From the NCBI GenBank assembly GCA_041398705.1, contig JAWKUI010000008.1:151077-215076 (forward strand): DNA of 64,000 nucleotides, written 5' to 3'. The DNA comes from NORP259 sp041398705. Lineage in GTDB: Bacteria > Planctomycetota > UBA1135 > GCA-002686595. Shown here piece by piece: positions 53,277-61,928 of the stretch. The position numbers and the translations under genes were made by a program. The number at the start of each line of letters is the position of its first letter. The first letter of the stretch is position 1. The notes beneath the pieces were generated by a model. That model was not told the origin of the DNA and ran no database searches. It saw only the letters and a program-made list of their open reading frames with translations.

Positions 53277-55524
53277 CCATCGCATCGATCTCCGCCAATC
53301 GAAACCGCGCGCTGAGGATATACGGCTCTTCCCCCTGGCTCCAATGCCCATAAGTCGTGAGCACCAGGGTCCCATCGCCCAAGACCTCGACCCCGGGATA
53401 GGCACAATCCCACGCGTCCAGGTTGTCTTTGATGCGGATGCGATACTGCCCCGGCCGCCCCTGTTCCAAATCCTGCCAAGTGCCGACCCAGGCCATCCAA
53501 TCGCCTTGGGTCGGACTCTCGGCGGCCGTATCGCGGAAGGAGATCACGATGCGGCCGTCGGGGGTGGATACGGGTGTGTGGCGGTCGCCGGTGAGATCGG
53601 CGGGCAGTTCGCGGGGCGCGGTCCAGGTTTGTCCCTCGTCTTTGGAGAAGATCACCTGGCTGTTGCGCCGGCGGCTGTTCTCGCGCAGCAGTACCGCCAA
53701 AGTCGAACCGTCGGGAGATCGGATGCAGCCTGGCTCGCACAGGTGCATGTCGCTGCCTGACCAGACGGGCAAGGGAGTGCTCCAGGTCAGGCCGCCGTCG
53801 GCGCTGGTGGTCTGGAACAGGGTGAATACCACCGGGTTGCTGCGCCGGTCGTCTTGGGTCGCAAAACGCCCATCGTCGTGGAACATCGCCAGCAACCGGC
53901 CATCCTTTAGCGGTTCGACGAATCCCATGACCACGATGCCGGCCCAATCGCCCGCGGGTTCGAGTTCGGACCAGGTCGCGCCTTCGTCTTCGCTGTGGGC
54001 AAGACGGGCGGGATACAGGCCGGACCAAAGGATCAGGCGAGGCTTGCCGGTTTTCGGATCGAAGACGCGGTGCAGGGTCGGCACCTCGCGGCTCGTGGCC
54101 CAGGAGGCCGGCGTCGGCAGGCGTTCCGACCACGTCCGGCCGCCGTCGGTCGAGCGCTTGTAGCAGATGGCGCCGGCGCCGTGACCCTTGGGATACACGG
54201 CGAGAATGGTCTTGCCATCCCCGAGCAGTTCCGTGGTCACGTGGCCGAGGTACTGCCCTGCCTCGCGGTCGACGACAACAAACCGCTCCGCTTGTTCGTT
54301 CAAGTCGAGCCAAGGCAAGGTGGGGGCCTGGCTGCGGCGAGGGGAAGTCTTGCCTACCAGGGACCACTCCGCGATCTCCATGCGGCTGCGCATGGGCTCA
54401 AAGCCGAATGCCCCGGCCGGACCCTGCAGGATCGCCATTTCGACCACGAATCCATCGATCACAAACCAGACCAGATCGCCGTTGCGGATCACTTCGAAGT
54501 CGATCCAGTCGTCGCGGTCCCAGAGTAGGGGGGAGGGATGCAGCAGCCGCACATCTCCGCCCATGGCCGGGCCCTTGCGGAAGAGGCGGGCGGAGGCGCC
54601 TTCAAAGCCGAGGATGTTCTCCCCCAGGAAGAAGTGCGCCGCGCACTTCTCTTGCCCCAGCATTCGTAAGCGAGCCCGCATGTGGAAGTCGCCTTTTTCG
54701 ATCTGGTGGCCCGCATAGATCAGATTGCCGGGACCCGTGCCGCGCCAAGAACCGCCTTCTTGGGTCCAGGTGGCTGACTGCACATCCTCCAGCAGGTTGC
54801 GGGAGTCCCCCTGCGCCGGTTTCGGATCCAAGCCACGCACTTGCGGCGCGTCCTTGCCCAAGATCGCCCGGAACGCTGCCCGCGCCAAACGCGCATTGCC
54901 CGCGGTATTGGGGTGCAAACCGTCGGGGAAGAGCTTCTGGCAGTCGAGCGTCGCGCCGTCGAAATCCGCCACCGGCAGGTTCTGGGCCGCCGCAACCTCA
55001 TTCACGACCCGATTTACGGTATTCCGGAATACCAGGCTCGATTGCCATTTTCCGTGCGGCGGATACATGTGCGTGAGCCGCGCCAGCGCGATGCGCGGGT
55101 GGCTCGGCAGTTCGCGGTACGTCTGGATCAGGTCCAATAGCGACGCGCGGAAGACCTCGGCATCCCCGTCCCAGTACCCATGGTTCGAGTCGTTGATGCC
55201 CAGGTGAATGAGCACGATATCCGGCGCGAACTCAAGGCTTGCGGGATACTGTGGCTGATCGCGATAGGGGCGTTGGGTTCCCGGCAGCAGAGTCGCCCCG
55301 CCCTTGCCAAAGTTGCCCACGAGGTATCGGCCCGGGTTCTCCTCGTCGAGCAGCCCCTGCAGCAAGGCGGGCCACGCGTGCACCTTCCAATCCGGATTGG
55401 CGAACCCCTGGGTGATGGAATCACCCACGCAGGCCACGCGGATGGGGGCGGGGTTCTGAGGGAGTCCGTGCGAGGGTCCCAGCAGGGCCAGGCAGAAGAG
55501 GATCAGGCAATGGGCAAGGCGCAT
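53269..55524 (-). CDS. Secreted SGNH hydrolase / sialidase-like fusion
   Basis: A 751-residue protein with a signal peptide (RLAHCLILFCLALLGPSHG). Residues ~30-230 are an SGNH/GDSL hydrolase: Ser in ACVGDSITQG, HLGINDSNHG, and the Asp-His pair in DGLHPN. A beta-sandwich follows (~240-400). Residues ~420-751 form a six-blade sialidase-type propeller with Asp-box repeats (STDGGRTWSE, SEDEGATWSE, SADGGLTWST, SKDEGQTWTA). Together this suggests removal of acyl groups and sugars from extracellular glycans. Its last codons fall within palindrome P6. An upstream in-frame ATG would run through palindrome P7 and is rejected. Confidence 0.87.
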   Translation of the reverse strand: MRLAHCLILFCLALLGPSHGLPQNPAPIRVACVGDSITQGFANPDWKVHAWPALLQGLLDEENPGRYLVGNFGKGGATLLPGTQRPYRDQPQYPASLEFAPDIVLIHLGINDSNHGYWDGDAEVFRASLLDLIQTYRELPSHPRIALARLTHMYPPHGKWQSSLVFRNTVNRVVNEVAAAQNLPVADFDGATLDCQKLFPDGLHPNTAGNARLARAAFRAILGKDAPQVRGLDPKPAQGDSRNLLEDVQSATWTQEGGSWRGTGPGNLIYAGHQIEKGDFHMRARLRMLGQEKCAAHFFLGENILGFEGASARLFRKGPAMGGDVRLLHPSPLLWDRDDWIDFEVIRNGDLVWFVIDGFVVEMAILQGPAGAFGFEPMRSRMEIAEWSLVGKTSPRRSQAPTLPWLDLNEQAERFVVVDREAGQYLGHVTTELLGDGKTILAVYPKGHGAGAICYKRSTDGGRTWSERLPTPASWATSREVPTLHRVFDPKTGKPRLILWSGLYPARLAHSEDEGATWSELEPAGDWAGIVVMGFVEPLKDGRLLAMFHDDGRFATQDDRRSNPVVFTLFQTTSADGGLTWSTPLPVWSGSDMHLCEPGCIRSPDGSTLAVLLRENSRRRNSQVIFSKDEGQTWTAPRELPADLTGDRHTPVSTPDGRIVISFRDTAAESPTQGDWMAWVGTWQDLEQGRPGQYRIRIKDNLDAWDCAYPGVEVLGDGTLVLTTYGHWSQGEEPYILSARFRLAEIDAMGR

Positions 55525-55559
55525 GCCAAAGGGTAGCGCCCATCTGCCCTGCCGCCAGG

Positions 55560-55712
55560 GAGGTCCGGGGCTGGAATAGGTTACGTACGGAAGCGGGTTT
55601 GATGTCACGTTATTCGCCGACTGAGGTGGTCGGAACGACCACCTCAGTCGGCGAATAACGTGACAACTTAAACCCGCTTCCGTACGTAACACTATTCCAG
55701 CCCTCGGACCTC
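55560..55712. repeat. Long palindromic element, copy P7
   Basis: Palindrome in the divergent gap between the SGNH/sialidase and DUF1905 genes. The right arm is complete; the left arm lacks a few bases (GCGGGTTTGATGTCACG). The inner stem GCCGACTGAGGTGGTCG closes on GAA at 55633-55635. The outer flanks GAGGTCCG-GGGCTGG are inverted over about 15 bases with one indel. Being between two promoters rather than two gene ends, it is hard to explain as a terminator. Confidence 0.9.
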
Positions 55713-55734
55713 ATCGGCCCCGCTGCCAATGGCG

Positions 55735-55760
55735 GTTGAATAACGTTACATACCGAACCA
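55735..55760 (+). repeat. Solitary half-arm of the palindromic family, P8
   Basis: GTTGAATAACGTTACATACCGAACCA matches only the outer part of the P5-type arm (GAATAACGTTACATACCGAACCA) and is not followed by a second arm. It lies 22 bases after P7 and 12 bases before the DUF1905 start. It looks like the remnant of a deleted copy or an isolated single unit. Confidence 0.8.
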
Positions 55761-55771
55761 AGGCCCGCTCC

Positions 55772-56065
55772 ATGACCCCCATCACCTTTCAAGCCAAACT
55801 CTGGCGCTACCCCGGCGAAGGCGGTTGGCACTTCCTCACCATCCCCGCCCAATACCGCGCACAAATCCACTCCCAGCTTTCCCCCGGTGCCGCCGGCTAC
55901 GGCTCCGTGCGCGTCGAAGCCTCCATCGGGGCAGTCACCTGGCAAACCTCGGTCTTCCCCGACAAGACATCCGGCAGCTACCAACTGCCCGTGAAGCAGG
56001 ACGTGCGCCGCAAGGCGGGCCTGTCCGAAGGGGGCGATGTCGAGGTGAAGCTGCGCTGCCTCTGA
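55772..56065 (+). CDS. DUF1905-domain protein
   Basis: A 97-residue protein that is a single DUF1905 domain: ITFQAKLWRYPGEGGWHFLTIPAQ at the start, then YGSVRVEASIGAVTWQTSVFPDK and LPVKQDVRRKAGLSEGGDVEVKL. The fold is a small beta barrel and the function is unknown. Homologues are often fused to YdeI/OmdA domains, which is absent here. The leader contains the half-element P8. hemA follows 141 bases downstream on the same strand. Confidence 0.83.
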   Translation: MTPITFQAKLWRYPGEGGWHFLTIPAQYRAQIHSQLSPGAAGYGSVRVEASIGAVTWQTSVFPDKTSGSYQLPVKQDVRRKAGLSEGGDVEVKLRCL

Positions 56066-56152
56066 CCCAACTTCTTGATTTGCACGCCCGGCACGTAGCG
56101 AATGGCGCCCCATCCTTGACCCTGAGAACCGGTCGCACGCGATTTTTCGGCC

Positions 56153-56173
56153 CTGTGACACGGCTGTGACACG
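56153..56173 (+). promoter_or_regulatory. Direct repeat upstream of hemA, possible operator
   Basis: CTGTGACACG occurs twice (56153-56162 and 56164-56173) with one base between, so the repeats are one helical turn apart. It ends 33 bases before the hemA ATG. The layout is like response-regulator direct-repeat sites, and an OmpR/PhoB-type regulator is encoded at the end of this operon. No binding evidence. Confidence 0.35.
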
Positions 56174-56206
56174 CGATTGGCCGAAGTCCAGTATCACATG
56201 GCAGCC

Positions 56207-57532
56207 ATGGAACGCCTCGCGGTTGTTGGCCTCTCCTGGAGACATGCTTCGGCGCAAGATTTGGCCCGCCTGACGGTGGCGCCGGAGCAGCGTGCGGCCA
56301 GGATTGCGGGGTGGGCCCAGGAATTGGGTGTCCGGGAATTGATTTATCTGGCCACCTGCAGCCGGGTGGAGCTTGCCTTGCGCATGCCCCCCGGCTGCGA
56401 CCCCCTGGAACTCAGGCGGCGGGTGTTCAAGGCGCTCGAGGGGCGCGAGCCGCAGGCGGGGGAAGCGGAACGGGGTCTGCGTATGTGGACCGAAGAGGGG
56501 GCGATCGAGCACCTGCTGCTCGTGGTGACCGGGCTGGATTCGGCGCAGGTGGGGGAGACGGAGATCCTTGGGCAGTTCCGCGAGGCGCTGGAGCTGGCGC
56601 AGCGCGGCGGATTGGCGGCCGGGCCCCTGGGGTTGGTTTGCGAGCAGGTTTTGCGCACGGCGCGCAAGTTGCGCCGCGACACCGGCATCGATCAGGGCAA
56701 AACCTCGTTGGCGGAGATCGCTTTGGATCTCATTCGCCGGGAGGGTGATCCCGAAGCCGGGCCGGTGGGGCTGCTCGGCGTTTCGCCCATGACCACGCGT
56801 TGCGCGGTGGGGCTGGCGGCGGAGGGTTTCCCGATCCTTTGGATCAACCGCACCCCGGGCAAAGCCGCGGCCGCCCTGGCGGAGGTGGGCGTGGGCGGCA
56901 GCATCGTCGCGCTCGATTCCTTCCTGGCCGCGCCGACCCCGGTGCGGGCATTGGTGTGCGCGGCGGGCGGTTCCGGGCCCTTGGTCGGGGAACGGGAGCT
57001 AGCGGGACCGCAGCTCCAAGATTCGCTGCTGATCGACTTCGGCGTTCCGCCCAACATCGATCCTGCGGCGGCGCAGAAGCTCGGCCGCCGGTGGATCGGC
57101 ATGGAGGAGATCCTCGAACGCGCTCGCCGCAGCTCGCAGCAGCGTCAGGACGGCGCCGTCGAGGCGCGCGTCGGTGTCGACGAAGCCCTCGACCGCATCC
57201 GCGACTCCTTCGGCAAGAACGCCATGAGCCCAGTCGCCCGCGTCGTGCAGGACCACTACCGGCGCCTCGCCCAGGACGGTATGCAACGCCTGTTCCGGCG
57301 CGAATTGGCGGATTTGCCGGCGCCGCAGCGCGAAGCCCTCGAACGCTTCGGCCAACAGCTCGCGGCCCAGATGGCGCACCTGCCAACCACCGGCCTGCGC
57401 CAGGTGGTGCAGCGCCAGGGCACCGCCGCCCTCGAGGCTTTCCTCGAAGGCGCGCAACCCGAACTCGCAGCAGCCATCCGCGCCGCCTTGAACAGCGACG
57501 AAGCGCCCCGGCCCCTGGAGGCGACCGAATGA
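56207..57532 (+). CDS. hemA: Glutamyl-tRNA reductase
   Basis: A 441-residue first enzyme of the C5 tetrapyrrole pathway, reducing Glu-tRNA to glutamate-1-semialdehyde with NADPH. N-terminus MERLAVVGLSWRHAS fits the family; the catalytic Cys51 is in LATCSRVEL, and GLDSAQVGETEILGQFREA is the conserved active-site helix. The NADPH region (VGLLGVSPMTTRCAVGLAAEG) departs from the usual GxGxMG pattern. The C-terminal dimerisation helix is present. ATG 56207 was chosen to match the family; ATG 56198 or TTG 56177 would add a few residues. The stop overlaps the next ATG (ATGA). Confidence 0.92.
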   Translation: MERLAVVGLSWRHASAQDLARLTVAPEQRAARIAGWAQELGVRELIYLATCSRVELALRMPPGCDPLELRRRVFKALEGREPQAGEAERGLRMWTEEGAIEHLLLVVTGLDSAQVGETEILGQFREALELAQRGGLAAGPLGLVCEQVLRTARKLRRDTGIDQGKTSLAEIALDLIRREGDPEAGPVGLLGVSPMTTRCAVGLAAEGFPILWINRTPGKAAAALAEVGVGGSIVALDSFLAAPTPVRALVCAAGGSGPLVGERELAGPQLQDSLLIDFGVPPNIDPAAAQKLGRRWIGMEEILERARRSSQQRQDGAVEARVGVDEALDRIRDSFGKNAMSPVARVVQDHYRRLAQDGMQRLFRRELADLPAPQREALERFGQQLAAQMAHLPTTGLRQVVQRQGTAALEAFLEGAQPELAAAIRAALNSDEAPRPLEATE

Positions 57533-57756
57533 AGCCCAGCCTATGCGAAACCCGCGGCACAAGCCGTAGAATGCCGGTGCATGAGTTTGCTGCGCCGGAC
57601 AAGTCCTTTGCCGCCCAGGCTCGGCGCATCGATGGAGACCGCTGGAGTTTGCGCGCAGGCCGCACTCTCCTGTTGCGCGATCGGCCCCTGGCCGCCGCAG
57701 GAAGCCCGTTTGCGTGGCGTGAACCGAAATCAGGCCCGGCAACCGCGAAGCAGTGA
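57529..57756 (+). CDS. Small coupled ORF between hemA and hemC, 75 residues
   Basis: The hemA stop forms ATGA with an ATG at 57529 that opens a 75-codon frame ending at 57756, five bases before hemC. The product (MKPSLCETRGTSRRMPVHEF, RIDGDRWSLRAGRTLLLRDR) has no recognised domain and no membrane segment. Overlap and spacing match the rest of the operon, so it is either a real small gene or a translational bridge between hemA and hemC. Low to moderate confidence. Confidence 0.45.
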   Translation: MKPSLCETRGTSRRMPVHEFAAPDKSFAAQARRIDGDRWSLRAGRTLLLRDRPLAAAGSPFAWREPKSGPATAKQ

Positions 57757-57761
57757 AACCT

Positions 57762-58688
57762 ATGAAGATCCGCATCGGCACCCGTGGCTCGGACCTCGCC
57801 ATGACCCAGACCCGCTCGATCCGTCGGCGGTTGGAGGAGCATGGCCACACGGTCGAGATCGAGATCATCAAAACCGACGGCGACCAGGACCAGGTCCGCC
57901 CCTTCGCCGAACTCGGCCCCGCCGGCATCTTCGTGCGCAGCCTGGAGCAGGCGTTGGTCGAAGGCCGCGTCGATCTTGCGGTGCATAGCTACAAGGACCT
58001 GCCGTCGGTGTCGCCCGCCGAGCTGATCGTGGCGGCCATGCCCCAGCGCGTCGATGTGCGCGATCGGCTGCTCATCGCGGAGGCGGCCCACGATCCCGCG
58101 GGCCGCAACTTGCCGCTCAAGCCCGGCGCCCGCATCGGCAGCTCGGCCGCGCGCCGCAGCGCCCTGTTGCGCGACCTGCGACCCGACGTGACCGTGCACT
58201 TGTTGCGCGGCAACGTGCCCACCCGCGTGCAAAAGCTGCTGGACGGCCAATACGACGCGATCCTGCTGGCTTCCGCGGGCTTGGACCGCCTCGCCGGCGC
58301 CGCGGAGCGCGGCGAAATCGAACCGGTCGAGCGACCCGGCATCATCGAAGTCGACCTGGACGCCACCCGCTTCGTGCCCGCGCCCTCCCAGGGCGCGCTG
58401 GCCCTGCAGGTGCGTGCCGCCGACGCCGAGACCCGCGCCGCCGTGGCCGCACTCGACGACGTGGCCGCGCACCGCGGCGTGCGCGCCGAACGGGCCCTGC
58501 TGGCGAAGGTGGAAGCCGGCTGCCAGGTGCCCTTCGGCGCCTGGTGCCGCGAAGAATCAGACGGCTGGCACCTGTCTGCCTACTTGGAACGCGACGGCGT
58601 CTCCGCCCACACCGAACAGATCGGAGCCGTCCCCGAAGACCTGGTGCAACGCGCCTACGCCGCCCTGGTCGGGGAAGTGCCCGCTTGA
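57762..58688 (+). CDS. hemC: Hydroxymethylbilane synthase (porphobilinogen deaminase)
   Basis: A 308-residue enzyme joining four porphobilinogens into hydroxymethylbilane. Family motifs: MKIRIGTRGSDLAMTQT at the start, VHSYKDLPS with the catalytic-site Asp/Lys region, RIGSSAARRSALL and LRGNVPTRVQKL. The dipyrromethane cofactor attaches to the Cys in VEAGCQVPFGA. A GTG three codons upstream is an alternative start. A gap of 258 bases before hemD carries no supported gene; an internal promoter or attenuator may lie there. Confidence 0.95.
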   Translation: MKIRIGTRGSDLAMTQTRSIRRRLEEHGHTVEIEIIKTDGDQDQVRPFAELGPAGIFVRSLEQALVEGRVDLAVHSYKDLPSVSPAELIVAAMPQRVDVRDRLLIAEAAHDPAGRNLPLKPGARIGSSAARRSALLRDLRPDVTVHLLRGNVPTRVQKLLDGQYDAILLASAGLDRLAGAAERGEIEPVERPGIIEVDLDATRFVPAPSQGALALQVRAADAETRAAVAALDDVAAHRGVRAERALLAKVEAGCQVPFGAWCREESDGWHLSAYLERDGVSAHTEQIGAVPEDLVQRAYAALVGEVPA

Positions 58689-58946
58689 CGGAGTTGTGCC
58701 CGGTGACCCCAATCCCCGCACTCGCCATGAGGAACGCCCCCAGCCGCCCCGACTGGCCCGCAAACGGGTCTGGCCGAGCCGACCGGGAGTCCGCGGCGCT
58801 TCCGCCCGTGCACCGGTCCGATCGGCGCTGGGAACCCGCCGAATCTTCGCAGATCCTGCGGCCGCACCGAACGGGTTTGGCTAGTGTGCATGCCCGTGGA
58901 ACCGGCCCGGTTTCCAATCTCCAATAGGCCCATACCCGCGACTGAC

Positions 58947-59657
58947 ATGAACACCGCCCCCAAGGTCTGGCTGACCCGTTCCCTCGAAGGCAACCGCGAA
59001 TGGCAACCCGCGTTTGAAGCCGCCGGCTTCCACGTGGCGAATCGACCGGCCCTGCGCTTCGAACTGCAGCACAATCGGGTCGATGAGGTGAAGAAAGAGC
59101 TGGAGTTGACCGATTGGCTGATCTTCCCCTCGCCGCGCGCGGTCGATGCCTGGGTGCAACTGGGGCTCGCTTTGCCGAAGGGCACGCACCTCGCCTGCGT
59201 GGGACCGCGCACCGCCGAAGCCTGCACGCGCGCCCTGCATGCCCCCGACCTCTACGCGGCGGTAGGCGGCGGTGAAGAACTCGCCAAACTGCTGCTCGCC
59301 TGGCCGAACTGGCAGCGCGCGTTGATCCTGGGGGCGCGGGATTCGCGCCCGGAACTGCCGGAACTGCTGCGCGCCGCGGGCCGCGAAGTGCGCACGGGCG
59401 AGCTGTACCGCACCCTGCCCACCGCCGATGAAGGCGCCGACCCGACGCCCGGCGACTTCGTGCTGTTCGCCAGCCCGAGCGCGATCCACGGGGGGATCGA
59501 CCCGTCCACCTGGAGCGGCTGCCGCATCATCAGCATCGGCCCGACCACCACCCGCGCCATCCGCGCTGCGGGGCTCGAAGTGGCTGCCGAAGCCCAGAGC
59601 CGCGACGTGCAAGGCATGCTGCAAGCCATCGAATCCCTGGGAAGCCGCCATGACTGA
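58947..59657 (+). CDS. hemD: Uroporphyrinogen-III synthase
   Basis: A 236-residue protein of the two-lobed HemD fold, typical for a poorly conserved family. Landmarks are VWLTRSLEGNREWQPAFEAAGF at the start, DWLIFPSPRAVDAWV, CVGPRTAEAC and the C-terminal FASPSAIHGGID and IISIGPTTTRAIRAAGLEV. It cyclises hydroxymethylbilane with D-ring inversion. Context between hemC and hemB supports the call. Its end overlaps the hemB start by 8 bases. Confidence 0.9.
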   Translation: MNTAPKVWLTRSLEGNREWQPAFEAAGFHVANRPALRFELQHNRVDEVKKELELTDWLIFPSPRAVDAWVQLGLALPKGTHLACVGPRTAEACTRALHAPDLYAAVGGGEELAKLLLAWPNWQRALILGARDSRPELPELLRAAGREVRTGELYRTLPTADEGADPTPGDFVLFASPSAIHGGIDPSTWSGCRIISIGPTTTRAIRAAGLEVAAEAQSRDVQGMLQAIESLGSRHD

Positions 59658-60636
59658 CCCCCTTCCGATCCGGCCGCGCCGCCTGCGCAGCCATCCCCTC
59701 CTGCGCGAGGCCGTTGCCGAAACGCGCCTGCACCCCGCGCAATTGATCCAGCCGCACTTCGTGTTGGATCAAGAACGCGGGCGCGAGGTGATTCCGTCGA
59801 TGCCCGGCATCGAACGCATGGGGCGGGAGGATCTGATGGCCCGGGTCGAAGCCGATTTGAAGCTCGGTCTGCGCACCGTGCTGCTCTTCGGCCTCGTGAA
59901 CTCCGAAGACAAGGACGCCACCGGTAGCGCCAGCAGCGCCAGCGACAACGCCGTGACCCGCGCCGTCGCCGCCCTGCGCCGCCGGTTCGACCGTGATCTG
60001 GTCATCATGACCGACGTGTGCCTGTGCGCGTACACCAGCCACGGCCACTGCGGCGTGCTGCACAATGGCGAAGTCGACAACGATGCCTCCCTGCCGCTGC
60101 TCGCCAAAGCCGCCCTGCGGCACGCCGAAGCGGGGGCCGATTGGGTGGCGCCCTCGGACATGATGGACGGTCGCGTTGGAGCCCTGCGCCGTTCGCTCGA
60201 CGTGCACGGTCACAGCGGCGTGGGCATCCTGTCCTACGCCGTCAAGTACGCTTCGGCCTACTACGGCCCGTTCCGCGATGCGGCGGCTTCGGCGCCCGGG
60301 CATGGCGATCGCAAGAGTTACCAGATGGACCCGCGCAACGCGCGCGAGGCCCTGCGCGAAGCGGCGCTCGACGAAGCCGAAGGCGCGGACATGTTGATGG
60401 TCAAACCGGCCCTCGCCTACCTCGACGTGATCCATCGGGTGCGCGAGGCGAGCCAGCTGCCCCTGTCCGCGTACAACGTCTCCGGCGAGTACTCCGCGGT
60501 CAAAGCCGCCGCCGAACGCGGCTGGTTGTCCGAGCCGGAAGTGGTGCGCGAGAACCTGCTTTCGATGGTGCGCGCCGGCGCGGACCTGTTGATCACCTAC
60601 CACGGCCGCGATGCCTTGGCTGGAGGATGGCTATGA
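59650..60636 (+). CDS. hemB: Delta-aminolevulinic acid dehydratase (porphobilinogen synthase)
   Basis: A 328-residue enzyme condensing two aminolevulinates to porphobilinogen. Conserved stretches: RPRRLRSHPLLREAVAET, FGLVNSEDKDATGSAS, the cysteine-containing metal segment DVCLCAYTSHGHCG (zinc-type, rather than the Asp-type Mg variant), KYASAYYGPFRDA with one active-site Lys, and MLMVKPALAYLD with the Schiff-base Lys. Stop overlaps the hemL start (ATGA). Confidence 0.95.
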   Translation: MTDPLPIRPRRLRSHPLLREAVAETRLHPAQLIQPHFVLDQERGREVIPSMPGIERMGREDLMARVEADLKLGLRTVLLFGLVNSEDKDATGSASSASDNAVTRAVAALRRRFDRDLVIMTDVCLCAYTSHGHCGVLHNGEVDNDASLPLLAKAALRHAEAGADWVAPSDMMDGRVGALRRSLDVHGHSGVGILSYAVKYASAYYGPFRDAAASAPGHGDRKSYQMDPRNAREALREAALDEAEGADMLMVKPALAYLDVIHRVREASQLPLSAYNVSGEYSAVKAAAERGWLSEPEVVRENLLSMVRAGADLLITYHGRDALAGGWL

Positions 60637-61928
60637 GCACGAAAACCGAAAACCGATCCCACGAGCTGTTCGAGCGCGCTTGTCGTGTGCTTCCGGGCGG
60701 CGTCAGTTCCCCCGTACGCGCATTCCAGGCGGTGGGGGGCGAACCGCCGGTCATCGTGCGCGGCGAAGGGCCGTATGTGTTCGATGCGGATGGCAAGCGC
60801 TATCTGGACTTCGTCAATTCCTGGGGACCGTTAATCCTTGGCCACAGCCACCCGGCCGTGGTGGAGACGATCCAGCGCCAGGCCGCTCTCGGCACCACCT
60901 TCGGCGCGCCGTGCGAAGGCGAAGTGACCCTGGCCGAGCTCATCACCGAATGGGCGGGCATCGACAGCCTGCGGTTCGTGTCCTCGGGAACCGAAGCGAC
61001 CATGAGCGCGATCCGGCTCGCGCGCGGCGTGACCGGGCGCGACCTGGTGCTCAAATTCGCGGGTTGTTACCACGGGCACGCGGACCATTTGCTCGTCAGC
61101 GCGGGTTCGGGATTGGTGACGTTCGGCGAACCGAGCTCGGCGGGAGTGCCCAAGGCCTTTGCCGATTGCACGCTGGTGCTGCCGCTCGATGACAGCGAAG
61201 GTCTCGCCCGCCTGTTCGCCGAGAAGGGTGGCGAGATCGCCGCGGTGATCATCGAGCCGATTCCTGCGAACAATGGCCTTCTGTTGCAGCGCGAGGCGTT
61301 CCTGCGCGAATTGCGCGACTTGTGCACGCAGCATGGCAGCCTGTTGATCTTCGACGAGGTCATTTCCGGCTTCCGCGTGGCCCGCGGCGGTGCGCAGGAG
61401 CGGTATGGCATCCGCTCGGACCTCGTGTGTTACGGCAAGATCGTCGGCGGCGGCCTGCCCGTGGGCGCTTTTGGCGGCAAACGCGAGTACATGAACCACC
61501 TCGCCCCTCTCGGCCCGGTGTATCAGGCGGGCACGCTTTCGGGCAACCCGCTGGCGATGGCGGCGGGGGCGGCGAGCCTGCAGGCGCTCGCCGATGCCGA
61601 TGGCTGGAACCAGCTCGAGCGCATCGGCGCGTACCTGGAGGCGCAGTTGCAGCCGGTGCTGGGCACCTATGGCTATCGCCTCGTGCGCGAAGGTTCGCTG
61701 TTCTGGATGAGCTTGCAGGCGGGCGATCCGCCGCGCGACGCGGCGTGCATCGCGCCCAAGGCGGCGGAGATCTACAAACATCTCTTCCACTACCTGCTCG
61801 ACCGCGGGATGGCCCTGGCGCCTTCTGCCTACGAGGTGGGTTTCCTGTCCCTGGCGCACACCCCGGCCCACATCGATCAGCTCGTCACCCTGCTGGCCGA
61901 AGCCCTGGAGTCCTGCCCCGCGCGATGA
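60633..61928 (+). CDS. hemL: Glutamate-1-semialdehyde 2,1-aminomutase
   Basis: A 431-residue PLP enzyme that makes 5-aminolevulinate in the C5 pathway. It opens SHELFERACRVLPGGVSSPVRAF; SSGTEATMSAIRLARG binds the PLP phosphate, IFDEVISGFRVA carries the PLP aspartate, and the Schiff-base lysine is in YGKIVGGGLPVGAFGG (about residue 269). GGAGG six bases before ATG 60633 selects that start over an ATG two codons earlier. Its stop overlaps the sensor kinase ATG by four bases. Confidence 0.95.
   Translation: MSTKTENRSHELFERACRVLPGGVSSPVRAFQAVGGEPPVIVRGEGPYVFDADGKRYLDFVNSWGPLILGHSHPAVVETIQRQAALGTTFGAPCEGEVTLAELITEWAGIDSLRFVSSGTEATMSAIRLARGVTGRDLVLKFAGCYHGHADHLLVSAGSGLVTFGEPSSAGVPKAFADCTLVLPLDDSEGLARLFAEKGGEIAAVIIEPIPANNGLLLQREAFLRELRDLCTQHGSLLIFDEVISGFRVARGGAQERYGIRSDLVCYGKIVGGGLPVGAFGGKREYMNHLAPLGPVYQAGTLSGNPLAMAAGAASLQALADADGWNQLERIGAYLEAQLQPVLGTYGYRLVREGSLFWMSLQAGDPPRDAACIAPKAAEIYKHLFHYLLDRGMALAPSAYEVGFLSLAHTPAHIDQLVTLLAEALESCPAR

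Noticed and set aside
44759..55760. CRISPR array or integron-like repeats
   Set aside because: The repeats are palindromes kilobases apart with whole genes between them, with no regular spacers and no cas or integrase gene.
56800..57756. 318-codon frame overlapping hemA
   Set aside because: Most of it is a shadow of hemA. Only its last 75 codons, after the hemA stop, are kept as a candidate small gene.
58689..58946. A gene in the hemC-hemD gap
   Set aside because: Short frames there have no recognisable product or ribosome binding site and overlap hemC.
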